Below are positions 21,901 to 32,002 of a DNA stretch of 64,000 bases, one piece after another. The notes under the pieces are model-generated. The model ran no database searches, was not told the origin of the DNA, and saw nothing but the letters and a program-made list of their open reading frames with translations. The stretch is taken from contig OW388305.1 in the NCBI GenBank assembly GCA_936450465.1, positions 57,526,625 to 57,590,624 of the forward strand. The letters are read 5' to 3'. Every line of letters starts with the position of its first letter. The stretch's first letter is position 1. Both the position numbers and the translations under genes were made by a program. This DNA is from Gibbula magus. Lineage: Eukaryota; Mollusca; Gastropoda; Trochida; Trochidae.

Positions 21901-24900
21901 ATCCACTGCTCAATCCAGTCTACATTCTTTAAAATCAGCAGTTACCTTCTCGATGAGCTGTGGTTTAGTTTGGTGCAAGCTGTTCTCAGATTCTTCTGTC
22001 CGATTGTCAGTAGTCTGTAGGCCTCGTCTGCACTTGTCACATTGATCTCCTTCAAACCTGTAACAAAAACAATAAACATACAGATAGATAGTGGAAATAA
22101 ATAAAAAGACTTAAATTCAAGCACCATAAACAATGGAAAGAACAAATAAATTTGAAGTGGAAATCAAAAAAGAAAACATGTCATTCTTCCTAAAAGGGGA
22201 ACATATCAAATGTTACAGAAATCAATACAGAAAATTTCAAATTTACTTCACATATAGAAAATGTCAAATGTAGATATTGCGTCAAATTGATCAATGTACA
22301 AGAACGGCTTTATTTCAATGGAAAATACTAAAATGTTTTTAGTATACATAAATTATATTAAAGATTTTAAACAGAATGACGAACTTAGTCAATTCTTGCT
22401 ATAAATAATATCATTATCAAATAATTTGATTTGACAGTTTCCGTCTGTTATTTTCTTATCAACACAAACCTTTGATATATGGACTTCCATTCTTATCCTC
22501 GCTGAGTTTCAATACTGGCCTCCGAGCATTTTTCTTCTTGGGTAGTGGTTCAAGCAGATCAAATATCTGCTCGTTGTAGATTTCTGCGAAGCTGACCCAG
22601 ATGGAGAACTTGATCTGGCCCTGATCCTCCACGCAGATCGCCGCCTCCTCTCGCACTCGGTTCTCCAGCTCAGCAAACAGGTCGCCGTCGACTGAGTCTG
22701 TATGACATACATTAAGCATATAATCAGAACTTGTTCATGCAATGTATGCGAAACACCACACAAGTCTGTACTGCACGAGATTATATTTCTAAACAATTAA
22801 GAAACAGTTCAAATGTCAAGACATTGTTTAGTAAATAATAATTACACCTTTCAGATTTACAAATGAATGTTCAGAGTGGAAGGTTTTTTTTATATATATG
22901 ATATTATTGCAACTAACCTTAACTCATTTCGAGTTTGGAGTGATAATCAATCAAATAGAAGAACGTAGACACCAAAAGTAATGTTACAATGAGTTATAAT
23001 GTAGCACGCCACCAAAAGAATTATGTAATCTCCTGAAGACGTCATAACATCAAATTATGTTTGGAGCAAGTTAGCTGTTTGAACAGTTTCATATGTGTTC
23101 AATACAGTTGGATTATAGGAATATATACTGACAAAAAAATAGTTCTCTCACCCTTGTGATGGCCCATAGCAGATACATTAGAGCCCTCCGATGCGGTGGT
23201 CGTGTTTCCCTGAGAGATGTCGGACGCGTCTTCGCCCAGCAGCGTCATCACATCCGTGTCCTGAAACAGCAACATTATATTAAAGATTAGAACATGCTTT
23301 GATAACAGTCATGGAGTAGGAACGACCACAATAGCTGAACTTGTACCAGCTACCTTGGGCTATGATGATCCTTAGAGTAAATTCCTTCAATTTTGTCCAG
23401 TCCTGATATTTCGTCCACTTTTCAAATAAAGGCAAATTTACAGCCTGTCCTACCCTGAAATTGTTGTCTTGTTTGTTATTTTTCTTACTAATAATAGCAG
23501 TCACATGATATTAGTCACATGATACATACAGCAATGTTGAATGGTTGATACAACGTGACGAAGCTGTTACATCACGACCTTCCCGCCCTGGAGGCTTGCA
23601 AACGACATAAACAAGTGAACGAAATTACAATACACAGACTCCTATACTTAAATCTGTGTGGACGAAATTACGAGATTGGTGGACGGAATAACCCGACGCA
23701 TACCCTTACTTTTATGCTATTTCATTCATAAGAGTTACCCCCTTAGAATATCAGCCAATCATTTTTCTTATAACAAAGAATCTTCGCCTTGGGCCGATTG
23801 TTGACCGAGAAGTGCCGAGAGAGGCCAGTGAGGGTTAGAATTCCGGCAAGCGAGGTCAGCCATTAGAGTGGACAAAATTTGAGGACTTTACTCTATCCAG
23901 CAGATATAAGTGAGTCCCTCAATAAATAAACAAATACTACCGAAACAAAACAATTTCCAACAAGTCCAGGGGACTCGCAACTTAAATGTTTATGAGTCCT
24001 TTCCAAATTTTATGAGTATTTGATGCAGGACTCGGGGATAAACTGGATTTCTTACATCGTCAGAGCTCATCTTCAGTGTCTTCTCCTTGATTTTCCTCTC
24101 CTTCTCCTCTTCCTCTGGAGAGAGCATCTTAACATCTGTGAACATCCGGGGTTTGAGTGCCATACCCGGCCACTGCTTGCCACTGATACTGTTGAACAGA
24201 ACATCCAGCGCTCGTGGTAACAAGCCAGCGTCGTGCGGTTTACCTGAAACATGAACACGCACCACAATTTATTTCAATTTAGACCTTAAGCACTGCTACT
24301 AGCTGTTAAGATGCTTGGCTGGTTTATTGTAAATACTATCGGTCAAAAGAGCTGGTTAGTTTAGAGACCTAAAACTCAGTAAGCATTCATATCAGGAGTT
24401 TCATTAATAGCCGGATACAGGGGAAACTTCCTCACCTGTGTGAATGTAATTACCTGTCTATGAAAAGTCAAATTTACTTTATTTCAATCTTAACACACTA
24501 ACAGCCTGCTTTCCCTGTCTGTAAAAATTTTATACCTCGTATCTTATAAATTTATGAAACCTCTGATATATATATTGACAATTTCCCTCGGCAAGGCGTA
24601 TTTAACGAGTCTCAATATCTGGATAATTTTAAGCCTTGTCGCATTTCTGCAACTTTCCTGTGCTAACATAAGGCGCATTATACGTGAACTACAGTGGGCA
24701 TACAGAGAAACTTAAGGAAATGCAGCTTAGCAAGGCTTAAATCAGCAAGACTGGCGGGAGGTATGCCTTGTGGGAGGGGGGGGGGGGGGGGGGGGGTGGG
24801 GTTGATTATGTGACTTAATTAACTAAGGTTTTTACTATTATGTTGATTTGTAAATAACAACACTATGTTATTCATTTTCCAGATGAATATGATTAAACTT

Positions 24901-26420
24901 GTGCAACATGGCATGCAATGACTTTAGTTTAACGAGGGAGATGTACATAAAAAGGAGAAAAATCTGCTACTAAACAGTCTGGAAGCAACACTGCTGTGTT
25001 TTAAAAGATAGCCTTACTCTTGATTTTAGTAATGATTTTGACTATAGCTTGTATTTCAGTAAATGACAAAATATCAAGAAAGTTTTAATTTTGACCTATC
25101 CCAATTACTTACACTGGTCGACCATCAACTAGGTTTCATATATTTTGTAGTAGATTATTACTTTAAACACGAAATTTGACAATGCCATGTCACCAAACAA
25201 TTTATAATTTGGCTGAACAATTTTCACTTGGGATTAAATAATTTTGATAAATGATGATTGCATCCCGCAGGTAAAAAAAAGTAATTTCATACACTGGATA
25301 ATGTCATTCTTACAAGTCATAAAATATTGAAAATTAAGTTTGTATTACTATTTACTTTTTAAAAAAACCCATTTCATTTACCTTGTATTGTGTATGTTTT
25401 CCCAGAACTAGTGACTCCATACGTAAACACAAGACAGTTCTGTCCATCAATAAAATCTCTAGCTAGACCCAGCATCGTCTCATCAAAGAATTCCTTCTGC
25501 GAAGTCTCTTGGTTAAAAATACGAGAAAATGTGAACTTGTAGTTTGTCTTTCCCAATCCATGGGTATAGTTTTTGTAAGTGTGAGAGTCTTTTGGTGCGT
25601 AAGCCACAACTGACTGTTCCGACTCAATCTCAAGACATTTCTGAAATAAAGAAAATAATATTAATATTTGCATTATTCATTTTATGGAAAATAGAATTTA
25701 TCTTGTTTCTCATTTTTTCAAAAAAGAAATAATGCTGACTTAATTAAATTGTTAATTTTTATTTTGTTGTACCGTATGCTATTTGTTATTTTAATGAGAA
25801 TGACTGGCGATAAAGCGAGCCCGTAACAAACTTAGTGACAATAAAACTATAATCTACTCAGCCTTTCAAAGGAGAATTTTGTCATGTATGAGGTGGCACC
25901 TGCCTCATATTCACCTTTTTGGGATCATGTAGCGAAAGCAGTAATCATATGAATTGATCAATATCTAAATTAGATAAACCAACCCTAAACCGTAGACATC
26001 TGTATAGATTTCTATTCACAAAAGAGAGTTGAAAGTCTGACATTTTTTTTTAAATTCTCAGCGTCCGTAACTATGACAGTAAGTCAAGAGAATTTCAAAG
26101 TTAGCTTTTTCCATCAGTCTTTTTAAGAAATATATTTGGGACAAGTTAAAAACAAAGTGTGTCAAATTGTTACGCCCTGGGAGACGAGTGAAGGTTACCT
26201 GATCTTCATCCCTGGACAATTCCTCTGAAGAAAACGGTCTCACACGGAGATAAACCTTCATCTGATCAGAACCATCAACCATCGCAGATTGACTTTTGTT
26301 GAAGGATTCCAACAGGTTTTTTTTGGCATCCTCGAATATTATTTCTTTCTCATGTTTGGTATCATTTGGATTTTCGGGTGGTCCCATAATCTCTGAAAAC
26401 AGTCTCTTCTTGCCTGCCAT
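6410..26420 (-). CDS. KIF20A: Kinesin-6 family motor protein, KIF20A (MKLP2)-like
   Basis: Nineteen coding exons on the minus strand, all GT-AG with compatible phases: 26199-26420, 25382-25640, 24056-24243, 23152-23260, 22470-22697, 21946-22057, 21498-21569, 17587-17733, 16502-16667, 15889-15994, 15403-15488, 13949-14088, 13412-13583, 12991-13155, 12537-12626, 9538-9627, 9156-9248, 7173-7298, 6410-6961 (3123 nt, 1040 aa). Order: short N-terminus, motor (about 52-500) with P-loop GVTSSGKT (149-156), switch I NHSSSRSH (367-374) and switch II DLAGSE (402-407), acidic neck, coiled coil, basic tail. The kinesin-6 insertion lies between the P-loop and '[19 protein letters not shown]'. Human KIF20A is somewhat shorter (about 890 aa); KIF20B is far longer and KIF23 matches less well. 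In animals KIF20A moves along microtubules at the anaphase central spindle, brings the chromosomal passenger complex there and is needed for cytokinesis. The start ATG has context AACAAAGATGG. Exon borders were read by eye. Confidence 0.93.
7380..7725. repeat. Inverted TCACGATAC-type repeat
   Basis: 'CTCACGATACGATATTAATC', 'TGTATCACGATACA', 'GTATCACGATGCA' and 'ATTGTATCGTAGGTATCGATGAATCG' are related motifs in both orientations, suggesting a decayed short inverted-repeat element in the intron between kinesin exons 17 and 18. It ends just before the TTAA element at 7731. Confidence 0.4.
7731..9113. mobile_element. TTAA-bounded inverted-repeat element, interrupted
   Basis: Left end TTAAAGGGGCAGTAGCACA, right end GTGCTACTGCCCCTTTAA. 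An uninterrupted relative of 362 bp is at 55277-55638. This copy is split by a 1.0-kb element at 7886-8908; without it the copy would be about 360 bp. Partial relatives lie at 14136-14490 and 52011-52335. There is no transposase frame. Confidence 0.85.
7886..8908. mobile_element. Nested 1.0-kb element with perfect 27-bp inverted ends
   Basis: The 27 bases 7886-7912 (beginning TACCGTATATTACCGGGTAT) are the exact reverse complement of 8882-8908. If the outer TA is the target duplication, this fits a Tc1/mariner-superfamily non-autonomous element. Pieces of the terminal motif (GGTCGACTTATAC) recur inside at about 7949 and 8863-8882. No transposase frame is seen. Confidence 0.85.
9692..10103. mobile_element. 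Short inverted-repeat element in kinesin intron
   Basis: 'TTACTTGATTTACGGAT' near the left end and the reverse complement of 'ATCTGTAAATCAACTAA' near the right end form an imperfect inverted repeat about 410 bp apart. The 108-aa frame inside has no recognisable features. Confidence 0.5.
10300..12240 (+). repeat. 145-bp tandem array, about 14 units
   Basis: The marker CCCCATTGGCCAAGGAGT recurs every 145 bp (10312, 10457, 10602, 10747 and onward to about 12205). Each unit has GTGACCCC..TTTGGGGTCA, a near-palindrome containing inverted TGACC/GGTCA half-sites. Units differ by a few bases. Reading frames here are by-products of the array. Confidence 0.95.
12285..12325 (+). repeat. GGAC/GGAT microsatellite inside the element
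   Basis: Alternating GGAC and GGAT tetramers. The inverted counterpart (CCGTCCGTCCGTCCATCCGTC) lies at the same internal position of copy 2, near 42360-42380, so it is part of the element. Confidence 0.85.
13640..13930. repeat. Dispersed repeat related to 40050-40484
   Basis: 'CACATATTCTGACACAATTCAGTTGG', 'GAGCTAGGGGCAAGTAACTCCA' and 'ACAGCTATCTTTG' correspond in order to sequence at about 40165-40270. It lies between kinesin exons 12 and 13. Confidence 0.5.
14136..14490. mobile_element. TTAA-type inverted-repeat element, right end decayed
   Basis: The left end TTAAAGGAGCAGTAGCACG and the interior (GGGTAAAACATCTTATTACACA...GCAAAAATTGCATGGC) match 55277-55638. The right terminal repeat is not recognisable. 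Confidence 0.75.
15063..15375 (-). mobile_element. tRNA-derived SINE, full copy
   Basis: Read on the minus strand, it begins with a tRNA-like head at about 15370-15290. The head has an A-box-like TAGCGCAGTGGTTAGCGCG, a B-box GGTTCGAATCC and a possible acceptor stem GGCGGGA/TCCCGCC. The body follows and ends at a GTGAGGTGAG-type tail. It starts about 28 bp into the intron after kinesin exon 11. The head is not a functional tRNA gene by context. Confidence 0.85.
16215..16279. repeat. SINE-like tail fragment (subfamily 2)
   Basis: 'GAGTGTGTGAGTGAGTTATTGTTTAACGCCGCTTCGGCAGTATTGCAGCCATTAG' type sequence matches 3391-3460 and 4447-4500. It lies in the intron between kinesin exons 9 and 10. Confidence 0.6.
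17035..17118. repeat. 84-bp hairpin
   Basis: ATCAAATATATCAACAC (17035-17051) and its exact reverse complement (17102-17118), with an inner AAAAGTAA/TTACTTTT pair. Possibly a tiny foldback element in the intron between kinesin exons 8 and 9. Confidence 0.75.
18208..21434. mobile_element. 3.2-kb inverted-repeat element in kinesin intron
   Basis: TTTAAAGGAATATTCCA (18208-18224) and its exact reverse complement (21418-21434) mark the ends. Further inward, 'GGGCGCCGCCATGTTG' (about 18361) and 'AGATGGCGGCGCCC' (about 21278) are also inverted. The inside is AT-rich, with a LINE-derived fragment at about 19660-19870 and smaller internal inverted motifs (TCCTACGAA..TCAC, TTTCGGTGAATTCG). No transposase is recognised. 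It separates the 72-nt exon 7 from exon 8. Confidence 0.7.
19660..19870 (+). pseudogene. Remnant of non-LTR retrotransposon reverse transcriptase C-terminus
   Basis: The plus-strand frame reads [22 protein letters not shown], then [21 protein letters not shown], and stops at about 19870. This resembles the cysteine/histidine 'C..C...EDE.HF...CP.Y' region after the reverse transcriptase domain in many animal LINEs (zf-RVT type). Upstream frames are broken and no RT core is visible, so it is a dead fragment. Confidence 0.6.
24590..24775. mobile_element. Short foldback element (GCAAGGC family)
   Basis: 'TTCCCTCGGCAAGGCGTA...TTTAAGCCTTGTCGCATTTC' is mirrored by 'GAAATGCAGCTTAGCAAGGCTTAAA...TATGCCTTGTGGGAGG'. 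A related copy is at 54985-55185 and partial ones near 47725-47800 and 51565. It lies in the intron between kinesin exons 2 and 3. Confidence 0.6.
24776..24796 (+). repeat. Poly-G run of 21
   Basis: Twenty-one consecutive G on the plus strand, followed by TGGGG. Its length may be uncertain in the assembly. Confidence 0.85.
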
Positions 26421-26459
26421 CTTTGTTGTTTCTTGTTTCTCAATCTAAAACATAATTAT
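26421..26459 (-). other. KIF20A: KIF20A 5' UTR segment in exon 1
   Basis: On the minus strand a polypyrimidine-AG acceptor (CCTTTTCAG) ends at 26460, leaving 39 nt before the start ATG. This implies at least one upstream non-coding exon. Confidence 0.5.
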
Positions 26460-27278
26460 CTGAAAAGGAAATGAAAACACTTGAATTGGCTAACATTTAA
26501 AAAGTTGATTAATTATGTCCCATTTCCAAAGTAACATTTCCAACTTCTTTTGCAAGTCTAACTAAAGCCATTTTCCATCACAGATTCATTATTATATATA
26601 TTTTTACATCAGCAGTCTTCATGATTGTCATAATATGCATGTGATTACATATTCAGCACATTGTAGTGTTCTCGTGAGATGTAAAAATAATATAAACAAA
26701 TTGAAGCTCTCTTATTATCATATGATTTCTGTCATGATGCTCATGTGGCAATGAGTAGAAATTTAATGTTTTCTGTGGTGAAATATGAAAACAAATTAAT
26801 GATTAGGCCAAGAGCACAATAGTAACTGCACAGTTATCAATTGATTAACATGTATTTAAAACTAGCAGTAAATTCAAACATACTTATTATATATGGTAAA
26901 TCAGACGGATGGAAACAATTCAAAAACTGAAGACAACACACTGAACACAAACACCTTTCATAACATCTAAAAATAACTCAAATGTCTGAATTGAAGTAAG
27001 GCGGTCGAGTGTCAGTTGTCATTTTAAATAAAACTATACAACACGGGACGGCTGTCAATGCTAATCATTTTAAATATCTATTAAAAAGGAATATCAAATC
27101 TTTTGATTTTAAATTTTCTAACTTTGCCAATAATTTCGTTCAGATTCAGAATCAAGAGACGAAAACTGATGAATGTTAACAATCGTGAGTCTAAAAATTA
27201 ATTGCCTCAGTAGATTTACCTGATATTCGAATGTAAAACTTATACAGCAGTTATAAACATGTTTTTAACATTACTAAC

Positions 27279-27339
27279 CTGTCTGTTTTTCATTAACTTG
27301 ACCTATCTTACATCTTGGAAGTTGGATAGAAAATGGAGA
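27279..27339 (-). other. KIF20A: Candidate KIF20A non-coding first exon
   Basis: On the minus strand CAGACAG|GTTAGTAA gives a good donor at 27278/27279, just downstream of the promoter-like motif cluster at 27340-27370. The 5' limit is not defined by the sequence. Confidence 0.35.
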
Positions 27340-27370
27340 CTTCCCGCTTGGCCTTTTGAAATCGACCAAT
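27340..27370 (-). promoter_or_regulatory. Cell-cycle promoter motif cluster for KIF20A
   Basis: On the plus strand CTTCCCGC (27340-27347, E2F core TTCCCGC), TTTGAA (27355-27360, CHR consensus) and CCAAT (27366-27370, NF-Y) fall within 31 bp. This trio is typical of G2/M genes controlled by DREAM/MuvB complexes, and vertebrate KIF20A is such a gene. Motif presence is seen; function is inferred. Confidence 0.5.
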
Positions 27371-27744
27371 CACAGGATCAAAATAAGAGAAGGGCGATAA
27401 CTCTTGAAATACGTTCTACTTAGTCAACCGCTAAAAATAATTTAGTATAAACAAAAGATTTGTTCTTTGAACGGGGGAAGGCCGGTGACTCGTTGTATGA
27501 ATTATATTGAGGTCTTGCAGACAATTTGATGGGTTAGAATGTCAAAAATTTCATTCAATTCATTAAGATTACAAGCTGTTATTCTTCAAAACGTTATTCT
27601 TATTCAGTGTTTTTGAACAAAAAGTAGGTGTGTACAGCACTGTGACACTATGAATTCCTGTATTTTACACCTTATAGCCAAATATTGGCTTATTAATAAG
27701 GATTTTGGAGTTGAATGTACACGTTAAACTCTATATACATCCCC

Positions 27745-28229
27745 TCTTTCACAACACTTTTTGAGAGAAAAATATGCACTTCACTTACATTTTGTTCTTC
27801 CCCACAGGGGCCAGTATTGTCGAAAAAGTGTCAGTCCTGTTAAAATTCTTCCGTGATCTGATGCACCAAGTACTGGGCTTTTAAACTGGGTCACTTTTAC
27901 CTGACGGGATATTTTAAGCAATTTTATATAATTTTTTTCAAGTGTTTTTTTCTTTCTTATCAATTTTGTGGGCTCACTTCACTAAGCAATATGTTAATAT
28001 TTAAAGCTTTGAAAATTCTTATATTTGTAAATACGCGTTGGATTTTATATTTGAAGCCTTATTTTAAAGAAAAATGGATTAGCTGTGACTTGGTAGGCTA
28101 TATACTATTGAAGGATAATATGAAGACAACATTCTAAATTTCAATTTCAAACGGACATGGGGTGTTTGTTAGATTGTAGGCAAGAACAAAATGTTAGTGA
28201 TATTTTTCTCTCAAAAAGTGGTGTGAAAG
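27745..28229. mobile_element. 485-bp inverted-repeat element
   Basis: CTTTCACAACACTTTTTGAG at the left end is matched on the right (CTCAAAAAGTGGTGTGAAAG, reverse complement) with one mismatch, and the match continues through GAGAAAAATAT. No coding capacity. Confidence 0.8.
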
Positions 28230-28699
28230 GTGCCCGGGCCGGCCCCCTATTCCTACGCCTATGTTGATATAATAGCTTATTTCGTAACAGGGAACAAAGA
28301 TAATTCACTTACCTGTCATAAATAACAAAGACCATGGACTCTCTACCACAAATATATTTGAAAATGATACCATGTCGTATCTAATATATATAATGTGTAT
28401 GTGTACAAACGTAAATTCACAAAATATACTCCCAGGTTGTATCTTGAAGTTATATAATTGGATGTCTGTAAATGTTTTCACAGTGTTTTCACAGTGTTTT
28501 CACTATATTTACAAGAATACAATACTAAGCCAAAAACATAATATTTCAATTCATCAACCCCAAGACCATGTTCCGTATTTTGTTCGGACTAACCACATCG
28601 GAAAGTGGGTTGGATTTCGGAAAATGCACATGTGTATAGTTAGAGTCTCGATTAAAATGTGCAATTTGTTACATTATTCAGAATTAATTAGTTATAGAC

Positions 28700-30530
28700 A
28701 AATATGCTAAAAGAGAGGGTTCTATCGGAGTATTTTGTGGGAAACGAAATTCAAGAGGACATTCGTGTTTAGACATATATAGAGGATATTACATTCGTGT
28801 CTGTATCATACTTTAGTTTACTTTATTACCTACGAGGGCAATCATATTTGTGTTCACATTTTTCATACGATGCGGGCCGCCAACCTATGATTGAACGTTG
28901 ATTTTAATGTATTTCAATAATGTCACGACTTCGGTAATACACATAATATTATTTTCGTGTCTATGTCATACTATGTTTACGACACTCGTGCCTGAATATA
29001 TGAAATTTTCCCCGCTCTTGCTCGACTAATATTCAGGCACTCGTGTCGTAAACATAGTGTGACATAGACACTCTTATAATATCCTCTATATTCTACTCAG
29101 TGAACTAACCCTTTCAATCATATGACGTCATCGTAACAATAGGATGACTTCATGAGATTTACGAATTAGTCATAATTTCTTAATCTAATATATAGAACGT
29201 TTGACATTTCTCGTCGAATTTATAGAGGTTATTTGACATTTCTCGTCGAATATTGATATTTTCACGACTGTCGCAGCCACGCGTGTAAATATATGATTTC
29301 GACGTCATGAGATGAGATGCATACATAGTATTCGATGAGAAATCTCAAATGTTATGTTTATTATTTTTAAGAAATCATGCACAGTTCGTTAATGACGTTC
29401 ATTTTATGAATAGAGCATCCAGGATCGCCTTGTTTATCCAAGGTCATCTTATGACGTCATCCTATTGTCATATGATTGAAAGTGTTATTTAGTTGAACAG
29501 AATAACATGTTATTTCACACTCAGTCAAAATACGGATTTTTATTTTAACTTGTAATTGCCGTATTTCACCACTGAAAATCTAATAAACCATGTATATCTC
29601 ATCGAGTGAAGTGGAACAAATATGTTTACACTCGTGGCTGCACCACTCGTGAAAATATACATTTTTATTATATGATTTCAGGTGAAATACCGGGATCTAT
29701 CAATAACAATGGAACGTGTTATCAGTCACTAGTGACTGATATAACAATGACCTGACGTCATAAAACAATGCTCCGACGTTGCTGAGGCCACAGGCTCATT
29801 CTGGAGCAGACTGCAAGTAAATACAAGTCTATTTCGGTGAATATGCAAAGATTTGGTCATATAATAAATAGAAAATTTGTCTTTTCTTGACAAATACCAT
29901 GTTTATCTCAACTCGTGATGTAGAAAAGTTATTTATTATATGATTGCAGGTGAAATACCGAGATCTATCAATGAAAATAAACCGTGTTATCAGTCACTAG
30001 TGAAAATAACAATGAAACGTGTTATCAGTCACTAGTGACTGATATAACAATGACCTGACGTCATAAAACAATGCTCCGACGTCATGACACGTTCATGACG
30101 TCACATTGTTGCTGAGGCGACAGGGTCATTCTGGCGTAAATGCAAGTCTCTTTCGGTGAATGTGCAAATATTTGGTCATATAATAAATAGAAAATGTGTC
30201 TTTTCTTGACAAATACCATGTTTATCTCATCTCGTGAGGTAGAAAAGTTATATATTTTCACTCGTGGCTGCGCCACTCGTGAAAATATAACCTTTCTACC
30301 TCACTCGATGAGATAAACATGGTATTAGTCAAGAAAAGCCAAATATCCTCTAAATATTTTCACTCGTGGCTGCGCCACTCGTGAAAATATAACCTTTTTA
30401 CCTCACTCGATGAGATAAACATGGTATTAGTCAAGAAAAGCCAAATATCCTCTAACTACTTCACTCGTTGAGATACACAAGGTATTCGACGAGAAATGTC
30501 AATTATCCTCAATGCATCCATGTAAATCCT
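28700..30530. repeat. Island of overlapping foldback repeats
   Basis: Many inverted motifs: a 43-bp arm pair at 28957-28999/29029-29071; TATGACGTCAT-containing arms near 29107-29150 and 29447-29490; and three copies of CTCGTGGCTGC(G/A)CCACTCGTG (about 29631, 30258, 30361). There is also a direct duplication (about 29685-29850 versus 29947-30160). A terminal piece of the 2829/35738 repeat family lies inverted at 28705-28755. No gene is supported. Confidence 0.7.
28957..29071. repeat. 43-bp-arm foldback
   Basis: Arms at 28957-28999 and 29029-29071 are reverse complements with one mismatch (includes TTTACGACACTCGTGCC). The 29-bp spacer is unrelated. Confidence 0.85.
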
Positions 30531-30580
30531 AGGGATGTAGCAGTAGAGGTAAGTTAATTTCGTCTATTTTTGTTTGAACT

Positions 30581-30918
30581 TTTCACGCTCATCAGCGTGG
30601 AAAAAATTATTTTAAATTTTTCCTGATGAGACTACAGAGCCAGCCGGCAAAGGCATGAACTCGTCGTCCGTACCCTTTAAACAAGGAAATTTGTTAATGT
30701 ACTAAGACCACTTACATGTTCAGCACAGTGTTATGTTGATCGGAATTTTCAAATTAAAAAATATTTTCTGTTTTGAATGTAAATAAAATTCATTATTCTC
30801 TTGATATGTTTTAATGTCCATGTTTTGATATTTAAAGAAATTTGTAAAAAAATGTTTTTAATATAACAATTGTCAGTTAATACAAATTATAAGGTATAAT
30901 TCAGGAGTTACCTCCCCT
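30581..30918 (+). repeat. Dispersed repeat with terminal hairpin, copy 1
   Basis: It begins with the hairpin CACGCTCATCAGCGTG, then 'CCTGATGAGACTACAGAGCC', and ends 'AGTTACCTCCCCT'. It is repeated in the same orientation at 31671-32002. The CTGATGAG..ACAGAGCC part resembles the end of the array-carrying element (10196-12374). Confidence 0.75.
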
Positions 30919-31111
30919 GAAATTTGCCCCGCTGTTGACTTACTCTGTAGGCTACCCACCTAATCTGTCAAGTATTCAATTCACTTTCCGGTACAGGCGA
31001 CTTCATGCTCGAGTTCATGTTTCACTGCCTGAACTAACCAAGCTGAAACCTAATATTCATAGGTATTTAAACTTCGCGGTCATTTGCCAAATTGAGGCAT
31101 ATCCGGATAGC

Positions 31112-31227
31112 TATTTATAGATAGAGGATTCCCTAACTTTCGCTTTTACATTCGTTTCTCTGTAAAGCGTAACGCGCAATATTTCGTTAGAATCGAAATT
31201 TAGGGCAGCATAACTGCAGACTGTGAG
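31112..31227 (+). promoter_or_regulatory. Candidate promoter and non-coding first exon of the PARP gene
   Basis: TATTTATAG (31112-31120) could act as a TATA box. GAGGATTCCC nearby resembles an inverted NF-kB site, and ACTTTCGCTTTTAC (about 31137-31150) is close to an ISRE. A donor GAG|GTAAGA ends a possible exon at 31227, which could join the acceptor at 34221. All of this is inference; no transcript evidence is available. Confidence 0.3.
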
Positions 31228-31670
31228 GTAAGACTTTTATGGTTCTATCACGACTTTATATAAATCACGAATAAACCAACTACTACGAGTATATCCATGC
31301 AACAAACTGAAATCATATGTTTATTACGAAGGTGAAACACAAATATAGTATCATAGGCGCCCTAGGCTAATTTACCCCAAATATGATGACGCCCCCTTGT
31401 CGACAACTCTGTTGAGAGTTTTACAATAAAAGATTAAAGGGTGAGCGATACCTAAACGTTTATACAATTTCGATCTTATACTATACGCTCACCGGCCGAA
31501 AATCCACACGCCTTATCCATATTCACAAAGAATGACATCATGTATCTTCAAACTCTAAACAACTGACTCAATATTAACTGTATTCAAGTTAAAATAGCCC
31601 CCAAAATCCCGCTATTTTATATCACCTATAGTATATAATATATATTTGACAGTCTATTATTGTTGGATAT

Positions 31671-32002
31671 TTTCACGCTCATCAGCGTGGAAAAAATTAA
31701 TTAAATTTTTCCTGATGAGACTACAGAGCCAGCCGGCAAAGGCATGAACTCGTCGTCCGTACACGGTGTACCGAGAAATTTGATAATGTACTAACACAAC
31801 TTACATGTTCAGCACAGTGTTATGTTGATCGGCATTTTCAAATTTATAAAATATATTATGTATTGAATGTTAATTGAATTAAATATTCTGTTGGTAATTA
31901 CTATTATAATTGTTGTGATGAAATAAGTTGATTGTAAAAAAATGTTTTTAATACAACAATAACCGATTAATGAAAAATTTTGAGGTAAGAGTTACCTCCC
32001 CT
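31671..32002 (+). repeat. Dispersed repeat with terminal hairpin, copy 2
   Basis: Matches 30581-30918 from the hairpin CACGCTCATCAGCGTG to AGTTACCTCCCCT. Confidence 0.75.

Larger units (their letters stand above)
16502..26420 (-). other. KIF20A: KIF20A exons 1-9: N-terminus and motor domain
   Basis: Encodes residues 1-501. Exon 1 gives [15 protein letters not shown] (first motor strand). Exon 2 gives the P-loop. Exons 3-5 give the long kinesin-6 loop, including a glutamate/lysine-rich run ([18 protein letters not shown]) and a Ser/Thr-rich run. The 72-nt exon 21498-21569 gives HCIFNIKIL and is easily missed: it sits only 64 bp from the edge of a 3.2-kb inverted-repeat element. Exon 8 gives [12 protein letters not shown] and exon 9 gives [20 protein letters not shown] and MIVNVNQ. 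ATP-binding and hydrolysis motifs are all intact. Confidence 0.92.

Noticed and set aside
30605..30665. Hammerhead ribozyme, because of CTGATGAG
   Set aside because: The required GAAA segment and matching stems I-III could not be found on either strand; CTGATGAG is part of a repeat terminus.
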